Below, in pieces: positions 45,201-52,457 of a DNA stretch of 64,000 bases (position 1 is the stretch's first letter; every line of letters starts with the position of its first letter). Position numbers and translations under genes: made by a program. This stretch comes from CAIQNR01 sp031972475 (GTDB taxonomy: Bacteria > Babelota > Babeliae > Babelales > CAIQNR01). The stretch lies in the NCBI GenBank assembly GCA_031972475.1, contig DALYEP010000001.1:434001-498000 (forward strand), read 5' to 3'. A model generated the notes under the pieces. That model was not told the origin of the DNA. It searched no databases and was given only the letters and a program-made list of their open reading frames with translations.

Positions 45201-46532
45201 ATCTCCGGGCCATATTTTTGCATGAAGCTCTTTTAAAGCCTCATCTTGAGTATGACAATGATCTTGCAATAACGTAGTTGCTAACGTTGGTTGAAAAACA
45301 TAACCAGAAGAAGTAACCAAATTAAACGTCAAACCGTCTCGATCCATTAGATCCATGTACAATTCTTCGCTTAAAGTTTGACCTTGTAAAGCAAGAATCT
45401 CACCAGTCTTCTGATCCATAACATCTTGAGAGAAAACTCTATTGATAAGATTATCTTTAAGAAATGATAATCTTGTAATACTCAATTTTTTACACTGAGA
45501 TAATACATCCGTGGTTATTCTTTTTCCCAAAAGAACATCTTCATATTTTGGAGGAATCATGCCTCTTTCAATACGCAAACCAAGCAAAGTACTACTTACA
45601 TCACTATAAAACTTCTGACCATCAACATAAATTTTTTGAGAATTATAGAACTGAGATATCATTTGATCTCTAGAAACGCCTAGAGCTTGTAAAAAAGTTG
45701 TTACAAGAATTTTTTTCTTCTTATCAACACGAACATATAAATGATCACTACTGTCAAACTCAAAATCAATCCAAGATCCACGCATAGGTATTATTCTTGC
45801 AGAATAATACGGCCTACCTCTAGAATCTTTTACTTTTTTACTTTGAGCAAAAACAACACCAGGAGATCTATGAAGCTGACTAACAACAACACGATCAATC
45901 CCATTAATCAAAAATGTTCCATCAGTACCTAAAAGCAATCTACCATTTTTTTCATGCAAATCACTCATTACTGGTATATCTGCAAAGAAGATATCTTGCT
46001 CTTTAATATCTCTAACAACTCTTTTATCACCTTCTCCATCCCAGCAAACCAATTGTACCTTGATTTTTAATGGCATAGAAAATGTTTGCCCATTTACACG
46101 ACTTTCATCAGCACTCATGGGCAATTGAATAGTAACACGAGATAAGCATGAAGAACATGTTTTATAACGTGCAGTTTTAGGAGCATTCCCCCCTTTGCCT
46201 ATAGAAGAAACTCCAGACTTTTTCGTTACAGGGCAATACCAACTATAACGACTTTCTATCCCTTTAAGCTTGCCACACGTACATGCCCAGTTACCCAATT
46301 CATAACTAACATATTCTAAAGATATTTTTTCATTATAATCAACAGGAAAAATATCTCTAAGAACCTTTTCAAGGCCTATTTGCTCACGCTCAGAAGGTAA
46401 ATAATCTAATTGCACAAAATCATTAAACGATTTTGATTGAATCTCAATCAAATTGGGAACAGGAACAATATCCTTCAAATCACCAAACGACTTTCTAATC
46501 GTATTGATTGTGCCCACCTGCATATTACTCAT
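42219..46532 (-). CDS. rpoB: RNA polymerase beta subunit
   Basis: The beta subunit of RNA polymerase, 1437 residues. The rifampicin pocket reads GTGQLSQFMDQTNPLAEIAH followed by KRRLSALGPGG, keeping the residues equivalent to E. coli D516, H526 and S531, so this pocket looks drug-sensitive. Other blocks include AGRHGNKGVVS, GVPARMNVGQILE and FGGQRLGEMEVWALQAHGAA. A four-cysteine cluster near the N-terminus (CTCGKLKGIE, CPVTKKSGV, CSSCLSR) is notable. It follows rplL by 67 bases. Confidence 0.97.
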   Translation of the reverse strand: MSNMQVGTINTIRKSFGDLKDIVPVPNLIEIQSKSFNDFVQLDYLPSEREQIGLEKVLRDIFPVDYNEKISLEYVSYELGNWACTCGKLKGIESRYSWYCPVTKKSGVSSIGKGGNAPKTARYKTCSSCLSRVTIQLPMSADESRVNGQTFSMPLKIKVQLVCWDGEGDKRVVRDIKEQDIFFADIPVMSDLHEKNGRLLLGTDGTFLINGIDRVVVSQLHRSPGVVFAQSKKVKDSRGRPYYSARIIPMRGSWIDFEFDSSDHLYVRVDKKKKILVTTFLQALGVSRDQMISQFYNSQKIYVDGQKFYSDVSSTLLGLRIERGMIPPKYEDVLLGKRITTDVLSQCKKLSITRLSFLKDNLINRVFSQDVMDQKTGEILALQGQTLSEELYMDLMDRDGLTFNLVTSSGYVFQPTLATTLLQDHCHTQDEALKELHAKIWPGDNSLLEEVKERLENLLFNSRFYDLTSVGRIRINRKLGLSVSEDQKALTREDIIATVKYLLGLRERAEGELDDIDHLGNRRVRLVGELLSNQVYLGFLRIERIIRERFRMQEAHSTLMPQDLLNVKPLGAVLREFFGTGQLSQFMDQTNPLAEIAHKRRLSALGPGGVMKDRATYEVRDVHTSHYGRICPIETPEGQTVGLISSLSSYAMVNDLGFIETAYRPVKDGKIEDKVVFLDAFSENNHYIAQADAVHPGGKKIETKTVVARHATDFTVVSTDVVDYIDLSPKQLVSVSAALIPFLEHDDASRALMGANMQRQAVPLIRTEAPLVGTGMEREIAKSSNASVAARRSGTVEYVSADKVVIRCDESEFDSIEDWASQGIDVYHLKKFQKSTMSTWVHHIPIVKQGQRVKAGDVLTNGSAMDNGELALGANILVAFMPWHGYNFEDAIVLSKRLVTDDVFTSVAIDEYVVDARDTKLGPEDITRDIPNASEHALSALDEDGIIKVGSRVKPGDILVGKVTLKGDVQYSPEEKLLRAIFGEKSREVRDTSLRVPPGVEGMVTDVKIFSRSGIRKDKRYKEEVLKQIQKLEFDFSQHSLFLKRMMLEKIVALLDGQKPAQKDASEFITKGVFDAAKILKHDIDLIITLRPSDKKLSEEVEHLVTTLQTQLHVLEGLREEKINKFKKGDSLPSGVIKMVKVYIAAKRSVQVGDKIAGRHGNKGVVSTIVPREDMPYMEDGTPVDIVLNPIGVPARMNVGQILETILGFAGRKIGKNLTNLLQDQSYKEVKAFLEKYFEKEFVETFEKTHGEEGLMSLARKTAKEGLRFTIPVFEGPAFERDIQPILKDLNISQNGSYRIRDGRTGEYFDQPVTVGSIYMMKLNHMVDDKLHARSVGPYSLVTQQPLGGKAQFGGQRLGEMEVWALQAHGAAYALQEMLTYKSDDIAGRHKVYDAIVHNDQIAEPGLPESFNVLIKELQSLGLQVDLCKIGKEEANE

Positions 46533-46599
46533 TCAGCCGCTCCTTATACAAAACGGTACGTACATCCAAAAACGACGCGCTTCATTACAAGGAAAACGC

Positions 46600-46992
46600 T
46601 TAAGAAAGCTCTATTTCTGCGCCTGCAGCTTCCAATGTTTCTTTCATCTTTTTTGCATCATCTTTAGATGCTGATTCTGCTAAAACAGTTGGAGCTTCTA
46701 CAACAGCTTTTTTAGCTTCTGCAATTCCAAGAGTTGTTACTTGACGAAGAGCTTTAATCACATTAATTTGATTACCAGCATCTTTAACTGACTTCAAAGT
46801 AACTTTATATTCAGATTTTTCTTCTGCTTTAGCAGGAGCTGCAGCGCTTGCTGATGCTACTGCACCGGCTACTGCTACTGGAGCAGCTGAAACACCAAAC
46901 TTTTCTTCTAATGCTTTAACCATTTCTGCAAGTTCTAAAACTGTCATTTCACCAATTTGGTCAATTATTTTTTCATATGATTTGTTAGACAT
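46600..46992 (-). CDS. rplL: 50S ribosomal protein L7/L12
   Basis: L7/L12 forms the flexible stalk that recruits GTPase factors. The 130-residue protein has an N-terminal dimerisation helix (MTVLELAEMVKALEEKFGV), an Ala-rich hinge (about 36-57) and the C-terminal factor-binding domain with VTLKSVKDAGNQINVIKALR and LGIAEAKKAVV. Length is slightly above the usual 120-125. It follows rplJ by 45 bases. Confidence 0.97.
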   Translation of the reverse strand: MSNKSYEKIIDQIGEMTVLELAEMVKALEEKFGVSAAPVAVAGAVASASAAAPAKAEEKSEYKVTLKSVKDAGNQINVIKALRQVTTLGIAEAKKAVVEAPTVLAESASKDDAKKMKETLEAAGAEIELS

Positions 46993-47037
46993 GGATATAC
47001 TCCTGAATATTTAATTAATTAATACTTATCGTAATTT

Positions 47038-47562
47038 TTAAACGTTTTGCTTTTTTTCTTCTATCTGTTTTAAAACATATAAAAGTCGCGCAATCAACTG
47101 ATGCAGAATACCAACAAAATTTGCTGTTGGAGCTTGCAACCCTCTTGCCACCTGAGACAACAAGACCTCGCGTGATGGTAGAGAAGCAATTGTTCTTACT
47201 GAATGCTCATTAAGAACTCCAGAATTCATACTTCCAGCAACAATACGTAATTTTTCAACATCATTTGAAAAGTCACAAAGAATCTTAGCTACAACAGTCA
47301 TTTCCTTTTTTGCAAAAACAAGCCCTATTTGATCATTCAAATAAGGTTGCAATTCTGTTAATTGAGAAAAATCATGAAGAGCTCGCTTCATTAAGCGAAC
47401 TTTTGCAACTTGCAAACGAGCATCTTGCTCACGTAATTTCTTGCGTAATTGACTAAACTGCTCAACAGTTAAACCTTTTACACCAACAAGAAAGGCTGCT
47501 TCGCTATGCGAAAAATCTGATTTTAACGAAGCAACTATAGCTTCTTTACCTGATCGATTCAT
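47038..47562 (-). CDS. rplJ: 50S ribosomal protein L10
   Basis: L10 anchors L7/L12 dimers to the ribosome. The 174-residue protein shows the L10 N-terminal domain (AAFLVGVKGLTVEQFSQLRK, then KVRLMKRALHDF), the NDQIGLVFAKKEM region, and the C-terminal helix that binds L12 (LLYVLKQIEEKK). Length is normal. In many bacteria L10 represses its own operon by binding the rplJ leader; the nine-base gap after rplA leaves no room for a leader here. Confidence 0.95.
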   Translation of the reverse strand: MNRSGKEAIVASLKSDFSHSEAAFLVGVKGLTVEQFSQLRKKLREQDARLQVAKVRLMKRALHDFSQLTELQPYLNDQIGLVFAKKEMTVVAKILCDFSNDVEKLRIVAGSMNSGVLNEHSVRTIASLPSREVLLSQVARGLQAPTANFVGILHQLIARLLYVLKQIEEKKQNV

Positions 47563-47571
47563 GCGGTCACC

Positions 47572-48264
47572 TTACTTGATCAATTCTTCAACATAAACAC
47601 TAGTCCCCAAGCCCATGGTCGAAGAAAGTGTTATTTTTTTAATAAATCTACCTTTTGATGAAGCTGGCTTAGAAGTAACTAATGCTTTAACAAAAGCACG
47701 AACATTATCAGCTAACTTTTCTTTATCAAAAGAAACCCTTCCAAGAGTAAAATGTACTACCGCATTTTTATCATTCTTAAAAAAGGTTCTACCACTTTTT
47801 AATTCCTTAACAATATGAGCAACGTCAAAGGTCACAGTCCCAACTTTTTTATTAGGAAGTAAACCTCTAGGTCCAAGCAATTTTGCCAATTGCCCAACAG
47901 TCCCCATAACATCAGGAGTTGCAACAGCATATTCAAAGTCAAGCCATCCATTATTGATTCTATCAATAAGATCTTCTAACCCAACTACATCAGCACCTGC
48001 CGCACTTGCCGCTTCAGCATATTGACCACGCGCAAAAACGATCACTCTAACTTTGCGACCGTTTCCATGTGGCAACATAACTGAACCACGCACCACTTGA
48101 TCACCCTTTGAAGGATCAATGCCAACGTTAACATCTACGTCAACACTTTCATCAAATTTTGCATAAGCTTTTTCTTTAATTCGCTTTATAGCATCCTCAA
48201 GAGTAAAAAGCTCGCCCTTCACATGACCCTGTGCTGCATTTTTGTATTTCTTACCTCGTTCCAT
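47572..48264 (-). CDS. rplA: 50S ribosomal protein L1
   Basis: L1 forms the mobile stalk at the E site. The 230-residue protein contains VDVDVNVGIDPSKGDQVVRG, TPDVMGTVGQLAKLLGPRGL, MPNKK-equivalent LPNKKVGTVTFDV and the C-terminal SSTMGLG. I place the start at the ATG ending at 48264, where GAGGG is nine bases upstream; an in-frame ATG three codons earlier (48273) directly abuts GAGGG and is less likely. It follows rplK by about 25 bases. Confidence 0.95.
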   Translation of the reverse strand: MERGKKYKNAAQGHVKGELFTLEDAIKRIKEKAYAKFDESVDVDVNVGIDPSKGDQVVRGSVMLPHGNGRKVRVIVFARGQYAEAASAAGADVVGLEDLIDRINNGWLDFEYAVATPDVMGTVGQLAKLLGPRGLLPNKKVGTVTFDVAHIVKELKSGRTFFKNDKNAVVHFTLGRVSFDKEKLADNVRAFVKALVTSKPASSKGRFIKKITLSSTMGLGTSVYVEELIK

Positions 48265-48289
48265 ACCTTGCATCCCTCACAAAGCCTGA

Positions 48290-48715
48290 CTAACCATTTA
48301 CAACTTCAACGCCCATACTACGAGCACTACCTGCAACAATCTTTTTAGCCCCTTCAATATCAACTGCATTAAGATCAGGAAGCTTAATTTTTGCGATTTC
48401 TTCAATCTGCTGCATAGTAATCTTACCTACAATAACACTTGCAGGCTTCGCAGAACCTTTTTTGAGATTAATAGCATTTCTAATAAGCTCAGTAGTCGGA
48501 GGCGTTTTAATTGTAATTTCAAAAGTTCTATTTTTAAAAATTGTAATTATTGCAGGAACTGTTTGACCCTTTTTTTGTGCTGTTAAAGCATTAAAGGTCT
48601 TACAAAATTCCATCAAATTAACCCCGTGAGGCCCAAGAACTGTACCAACAGGAGGCGCTGGCGTTGCTGCAGCACCTGAAAGCTGAACTTTAACTTTCGC
48701 TTTAATTTCTGCCAT
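48290..48715 (-). CDS. rplK: 50S ribosomal protein L11
   Basis: L11 forms the base of the GTPase-associated centre and is needed for the stringent response through RelA. The 141-residue protein has the proline-rich N-terminal domain (ATPAPPVGTVLGPHGVNLME), the linker and the rRNA-binding C-terminal domain (IVGKITMQQIEEIAKIKLPD, then IVAGSARSMGVEV). Length is standard. It follows nusG by 17 bases. Confidence 0.97.
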   Translation of the reverse strand: MAEIKAKVKVQLSGAAATPAPPVGTVLGPHGVNLMEFCKTFNALTAQKKGQTVPAIITIFKNRTFEITIKTPPTTELIRNAINLKKGSAKPASVIVGKITMQQIEEIAKIKLPDLNAVDIEGAKKIVAGSARSMGVEVVNG

Positions 48716-48732
48716 TTTAAACCTTCTTAATT

Positions 48733-49254
48733 CTATTTTTTAACTTGATCAAAAGAAAGCTCAACGGGCGTTAATCGCCCAAAGATACTAACCATTACCG
48801 TCAATCGTTCATTTTCTTTATCAACCTTTTCAATGATACCAACAAATCCCGCAAAAGGACCTTCTTGAATATCAACTTCGCTGCCCTCCACAAAGTCATC
48901 TGAGACAACAGGAGCAACAACAACTTCCCCTTTAACTTGACCCAATATCCTGCCTATCTCTTTTTCTGTTAAAGAAACAGGATCATTGCCACCTAAAAAT
49001 CGTAAAACTCTTGGCGTTGAAGCAATCAAATTAATAGACTGTTGATTCTTTTCCATTTCAACTAAAATATAACCAGGAAACAAGCGCTCATCCTCGACAC
49101 CCTCAGAAAGAGACAAGAAACTTTTTAATCGAGCTGATGGTATCAAGACTTGACCAAATATGTCATCTTCGCGCTTTTCAATTTGACGCAAAATATCCTT
49201 CTGGACCAAATCTTCATAACCTGCATATACCTGAACAACATACCATCGTTTCAT
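48733..49254 (-). CDS. nusG: Transcription termination/antitermination protein NusG
   Basis: NusG binds RNA polymerase and couples it to Rho or the ribosome. The 173-residue protein has the NGN domain (RWYVVQVYAGYEDLVQKDIL, then LFPGYILVEMEKN) and a C-terminal KOW domain (DIQEGPFAGFVGIIEKVDKE). Length is standard. It lies between secE and rplK, the usual order, with 23 bases to secE. Confidence 0.97.
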   Translation of the reverse strand: MKRWYVVQVYAGYEDLVQKDILRQIEKREDDIFGQVLIPSARLKSFLSLSEGVEDERLFPGYILVEMEKNQQSINLIASTPRVLRFLGGNDPVSLTEKEIGRILGQVKGEVVVAPVVSDDFVEGSEVDIQEGPFAGFVGIIEKVDKENERLTVMVSIFGRLTPVELSFDQVKK

Positions 49255-49277
49255 GAGCGTATTACATCCTTAAAATA

Positions 49278-49460
49278 CTAAAAAATTTTGGCAGCTACCA
49301 TATTAAGCATAAAATCTATTGCGCCAACATATACTGCAAAAAAAACAACTAATAGTAATACGACAATCGTTGTACCAAAAAGCTCTGCTTTCACAGGCCA
49401 AACAACTCTTGAAAATTCTTCTTGAACACCATTAAAGAAATGTATCAAATCTTTTATCAT
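49278..49460 (-). CDS. secE: Preprotein translocase subunit SecE
   Basis: SecE clamps SecY in the Sec translocon. The 60-residue protein has the conserved amphipathic segment FFNGVQEEFSRVVWPVKAEL and one membrane helix (TTIVVLLLVVFFAVYVGAI). This is the short single-span form found in most bacteria. The frame extends upstream to 49541, but that part overlaps tRNA-Trp and is not translated; I start at the ATG ending at 49460, after GGTGGA. The earlier ATG at 49475 cannot be excluded. Confidence 0.9.
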   Translation of the reverse strand: MIKDLIHFFNGVQEEFSRVVWPVKAELFGTTIVVLLLVVFFAVYVGAIDFMLNMVAAKIF

Positions 49461-49507
49461 TTCCACCGTACACATCCTAACTGAATTTTGCATTTGATCC
49501 AATAAAT

Positions 49508-49583
49508 TGGCAGGCCAGGAGGGATTCGAACCCCCAACCATCAGATTTGGAGTCTGCCGCTCTACCGTTAGAGCTACTGGCCT
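49508..49583 (-). tRNA. tRNA-Trp (CCA)
   Basis: Acceptor AGGCCAG/CTGGCCT, G73, encoded CCA; D arm GCTC..GAGC; anticodon loop CTCCAAA with anticodon CCA; T arm GGGGG-TTCGAAT-CCCTC-type. The outermost anticodon-stem pair appears to be a G-A mismatch. It sits directly upstream of secE, a widespread arrangement. Confidence 0.93.
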
Positions 49584-49598
49584 CCCGCAAGCTTTCGC

Positions 49599-49757
49599 TT
49601 ACTTAGTCTCTTTATGAGCATAATGCTGACGGCATTTCGCGCAATATTTTTTCAATTGCAACGAACCCACTGTCCTTTTTTTAGCAACAACTTGAGTGTA
49701 GTTACGACTTTTACAATTCGAACAACATAAACTCGTAGTAACTCTATTTTTAGCCAT
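49599..49757 (-). CDS. rpmG: 50S ribosomal protein L33
   Basis: L33 is a small 50S protein near the E site. A 52-residue frame, short enough to be missed, reads MAKNRVTTSLCCSNCKSRNY and ends AKCRQHYAHKETK. Two CxxC pairs (CSNC and CAKC) make this the zinc-binding form of L33. It lies between tRNA-Thr(GGT) and tRNA-Trp, the position rpmG occupies in many genomes (rpmG-trnW-secE-nusG). Confidence 0.93.
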   Translation of the reverse strand: MAKNRVTTSLCCSNCKSRNYTQVVAKKRTVGSLQLKKYCAKCRQHYAHKETK

Positions 49758-49823
49758 GACTCATATACCTTTAAAATCGTAAACGCGTTTTACTAAAATC
49801 TATGACCATATGATTTATACATA

Positions 49824-49899
49824 TGGAGCCCGCGATCGGATTTGAACCGATGACCTCTCCCTTACCATGGGAGTGCTCTACCTACTGAGCTACGTGGGC
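49824..49899 (-). tRNA. tRNA-Thr (GGT)
   Basis: Acceptor GCCCACG/CGCGGGC with one A-C mismatch at pair 5-68, T73 and encoded CCA; anticodon stem CTCCC/GGGAG with loop ATGGTAA, anticodon GGT; T arm ATCGG-TTCAAAT-CCGAT. It is part of the Tyr-Gly-Thr-Thr array. Confidence 0.92.
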
Positions 49900-49986
49900 C
49901 ACTCTTTTTAAGAAGCTCCACTCGGGCATTTTTAAAAGCATAGAGAAAAATGTGAAAAACACAAATATCTCCATTCTTTTGTAATA

Positions 49987-50062
<76 letters not shown>

Positions 50063-50075
50063 GTCTCATATTTTT

Positions 50076-50152
50076 TGGAGCGGGAAACGAGACTCGAACT
50101 CGCAACCTACAGCTTGGAAGGCTGTCGCTCTAGCCAATTGAGCTATTCCCGC
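50076..50152 (-). tRNA. tRNA-Gly (TCC)
   Basis: Acceptor GCGGGAA/TTCCCGC, T73, encoded CCA; anticodon stem ACAGC/GCTGT with loop CTTCCAA, anticodon TCC; T arm GCGAG-TTCGAGT-CTCGT (last pair G-T). It lies between tRNA-Tyr and tRNA-Thr(TGT), 13 bases from the latter. Confidence 0.95.
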
Positions 50153-50226
50153 ACCTTAATATTTCAATTTTTTCAGGTTAATTACTCCTGAAAATTAAAT
50201 CTCTAAATCAACCAACCTTTAAAAGA

Positions 50227-50311
50227 TGGTGGCGAGAGTAGGATTCGAACCTACGAAGGCGGAGCCAGCGGTTTTACAGACCGCCCCCTTTGACCGCTCG
50301 GGAATCTCGCC
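50227..50311 (-). tRNA. tRNA-Tyr (GTA)
   Basis: A class II tRNA with a long variable arm. Acceptor GGCGAGA/TCTCGCC, A73, encoded CCA; anticodon stem GCGGT/ACCGC with loop CTGTAAA, anticodon GTA; T arm GTAGG-TTCGAAT-CCTAC. It is the first gene of the tRNA-rpmG-secE-nusG transcription unit. Confidence 0.95.
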
Positions 50312-50353
50312 TTTTACATCATCGGCACGAATCTTATTCAGACACGTGCTCAC

Positions 50354-50382
50354 AGGATAATCGTTTTTGAAGGCAATTTCAA
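50354..50382 (-). promoter_or_regulatory. Promoter of the tRNA-rpmG-secE-nusG operon
   Basis: On the minus strand TTGAAA (50377-50382), a 17-base spacer and TATCCT (50354-50359), about 43 bases before tRNA-Tyr. It lies in the gap after the BFD-like gene, so it probably serves the tRNA array and possibly the genes as far as rpoC. Confidence 0.55.
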
Positions 50383-50399
50383 ATCTAATTTCATTTTTT

Positions 50400-50609
50400 T
50401 TAATTTTTTTTCAATTCTTCTTCTAAAATATCGCAAACTTCTTGAACACAGCTACTACATCCTGTGCCAACACCAAGCCTATCTGAGAGCTTTTCAAAGG
50501 TATCATTCCCTTCAGAAATAGCCTCTAAAAGAGAGGAATGCATAACTTCCATACAGGTGCATACTATATAATCATCTTTTTGAGAGTAACAACATTCTTT
50601 ATTTTTCAT
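50400..50609 (-). CDS. BFD-like [2Fe-2S] domain protein
   Basis: A 69-residue stand-alone ferredoxin of the BFD/NirB type. The four cluster ligands are in the family spacing: C17 and C19 (VCTCMEV), then C51 and C54 (GTGCSSCVQEV), near a KLSDRLGVGTGC helix start. In other bacteria Bfd releases iron from bacterioferritin, but no bacterioferritin gene is seen here, so the partner is unknown. The 327-base region upstream separates it from the divergent DEAD-box gene. Confidence 0.85.
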   Translation of the reverse strand: MKNKECCYSQKDDYIVCTCMEVMHSSLLEAISEGNDTFEKLSDRLGVGTGCSSCVQEVCDILEEELKKN

Positions 50610-50781
50610 AAAGCAAACCCCTATTAAAAAGAAATTTTAAGAATAAACATTTTATTTATTTTTTAATCAAACTTCTCTTTAGCATAGCAAGATAGAAATC
50701 TTAAGCCATCACAATTTTCATATTTATTTTTAAAAAAATAAGCACAAAAGGTCTTTTCGAGATATATACCATTACCATTTT

Positions 50782-50809
50782 TTGCTTTTTTAATAGAGTT
50801 ATGTATACT
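50782..50809 (+). promoter_or_regulatory. Candidate promoter of the DEAD-box helicase gene
   Basis: Within the gene-free stretch 50610-50936, TTGCTT (50782-50787), a 16-base spacer and TATACT (50804-50809) form a reasonable promoter on the plus strand. The -10 lies inside a dyad, ATGTATA at 50801-50807 and TATACAT at 50814-50820, which could be an operator. A leader of about 120 bases would follow. Confidence 0.4.
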
Positions 50810-50875
50810 TCATTATACATTAACGCTGTCTTTTAAAAATCCAACTACATGCGTAAATAAATAAAAATATTAATC

Positions 50876-50915
50876 AAAAAGAAGGCCGTATAGCCAAAGC
50901 ATTGTGGCCTTTTTG
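50876..50915 (+). promoter_or_regulatory. Terminator-like hairpin in the helicase leader
   Basis: AAGGCC (50882-50887) pairs with GGCCTT (50906-50911), preceded by an A-run and followed by TTTTG then TTTTA, with an 18-base loop. It lies about 25 bases before the helicase ATG, so it could act as an attenuator or RNA-level control of the helicase. Cold-shock helicases often have structured leaders. The role is inference. Confidence 0.4.
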
Positions 50916-50936
50916 TTTTAACCATAAAGGTGCACT

Positions 50937-52394
50937 ATGAAAAACTTTCGCGATATGGCGTTACCTAACGCTTTACAATTAAGCTTAGAAGCTCTGAATT
51001 TCACAACTCCAACCCCAATTCAAGCGCAAACAATTCCGTTAGCTCTTGAGGGAAAAGACGTTCTTGGGTCTGCACAAACAGGAACAGGGAAAACGTTAGC
51101 ATTTTCTGTGCCTCTTGTTTCTTATGTTCTTAACAATCAAGCAGAATCTGCTCTTGTATTATGTCCTACTCGTGAGCTTGCTCAACAAGTTTTCAAAACA
51201 ATTTGTACTCTTATCCCAAGAGGAGAAAGAACATATGGATCTCTTTTAATTGGTGGCGAATCTTTTAGTAAGCAAATTAGCCAATTAAGAAGAAATCCTC
51301 GTATTATTGTTGCAACTCCGGGGCGTATGATTGATCACTTAGAACAAGGAACTGTAGACGGTTCAACTTTTAGCTTCTTAGTCCTTGATGAAACAGATAG
51401 AATGTTTGATATGGGTTTTAGCATTCAACTTGAAGATATTATTAAACGTCTTCCAAAAGAACGCCAAACTCTTATGTTTTCTGCAACTATTGCTCCAGAA
51501 ATTGAAAATTTAACTAAAAAATATTTAAAAACTCCTGCTCGAATTTCTGTCGATTCATTAGTACAACCTGTTCAAGCAATTACACAAAGAACCGTTAATT
51601 TAAAAGAAACAGAAAAATACGATAATCTTATTAATGAAATCAATTTAGAGCAAGGAAGTGTTATTGTTTTTGTAAAAACAAAACGCAGTGCCGAAATTAT
51701 TGCTGATAATCTTGATCGAGATGGTCATGAAGTTGAATGTATTCATGGTGACCTACGTCAAAACAAACGTGAACGCGTTATGACTGCTTTTAGAAAAGGC
51801 CGTTATCGTATTATGGTTGCAACTGACGTTGCCGCTCGTGGACTTGACGTTCCTCATATTAAATTAGTTATTAATTATGATCTTCCTCAATGCCCAGAAG
51901 ATTATATTCATCGAATTGGCAGAACAGGACGCGCTGGAGCTGAAGGTTCTGCGGTAAATTTTATTGCTGGTCATGACAAACGCAATTGGGAAGCTATTCA
52001 AAGAATGATGGATCCTGAAAAATATAAAAATGCTCCAAAACTTGCACCTCAATCATTTGGTGGTAGACGTGGCACATCTGGATCTCGCTCAAATTCATCA
52101 TCATTTGGATCATCACGCAATAAAAGCAGATCAAGCTTTAACGAAGAAAGACCTTCCAAAAGAAATTCAGAATTTAATGGAAGATCTTCAGAAAGACGTG
52201 AATATTCAAGAGATTCATTTAGCGATAGAGATGACAGAAATTCAAGATCAAGTAATTTTGGCGAAGAGAGATCAACCCGTCGTGAAAACAGCTCACGCTC
52301 TTCACGTTCAAGCAGTACCAGATTTTCTTCATCAAGACCCAGTAATTCAAGAAAAAACAACGATCGTGGGTTTTCTAAAAACAATATTCGATAA
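50937..52394 (+). CDS. DEAD-box RNA helicase with DETD motif and Arg/Ser-rich tail
   Basis: An ATP-dependent RNA helicase, likely in ribosome assembly or RNA decay, of the RhlE/CsdA type. Core motifs: I AQTGTGKT at 46-53, Ia PTRELAQQ, Ib TPGRMIDH, II DETD at 151-154 in place of DEAD, III SAT, V VATDVAARGLDV and VI HRIGRTGRAG. After about residue 375 comes a tail of about 110 residues rich in Arg, Ser, Asn and Phe with many RS, SR and FG pairs, likely an unstructured RNA-binding region. The ORFs in other frames over the tail are composition artefacts. Confidence 0.93.
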   Translation: MKNFRDMALPNALQLSLEALNFTTPTPIQAQTIPLALEGKDVLGSAQTGTGKTLAFSVPLVSYVLNNQAESALVLCPTRELAQQVFKTICTLIPRGERTYGSLLIGGESFSKQISQLRRNPRIIVATPGRMIDHLEQGTVDGSTFSFLVLDETDRMFDMGFSIQLEDIIKRLPKERQTLMFSATIAPEIENLTKKYLKTPARISVDSLVQPVQAITQRTVNLKETEKYDNLINEINLEQGSVIVFVKTKRSAEIIADNLDRDGHEVECIHGDLRQNKRERVMTAFRKGRYRIMVATDVAARGLDVPHIKLVINYDLPQCPEDYIHRIGRTGRAGAEGSAVNFIAGHDKRNWEAIQRMMDPEKYKNAPKLAPQSFGGRRGTSGSRSNSSSFGSSRNKSRSSFNEERPSKRNSEFNGRSSERREYSRDSFSDRDDRNSRSSNFGEERSTRRENSSRSSRSSSTRFSSSRPSNSRKNNDRGFSKNNIR

Positions 52395-52416
52395 TATTTT
52401 TTAAAATATTAAAAAT

Positions 52417-52452
52417 AAAAAGGTCTAAGCTATTAAAAACTTAGACCTTTTT
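52417..52452. terminator. Bidirectional terminator
   Basis: A 13-base perfect stem (52417-52429 with 52440-52452), ten-base loop, A-run on the left and T-run on the right. It serves both the DEAD-box gene (plus) and the photolyase gene (minus), which converge here. Confidence 0.9.
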
Positions 52453-52457
52453 ATTTT

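Noticed and set aside
49461..49541. N-terminal extension of SecE
   Set aside because: The segment overlaps tRNA-Trp and encodes no SecE-like residues.
52030..52404. Overlapping plus and minus open frames over the helicase tail (His/Asp-rich and Leu-rich)
   Set aside because: They are out-of-frame and antisense readings of the Arg/Ser-rich tail; no ribosome site, and composition follows directly from AGA/TCA codons.
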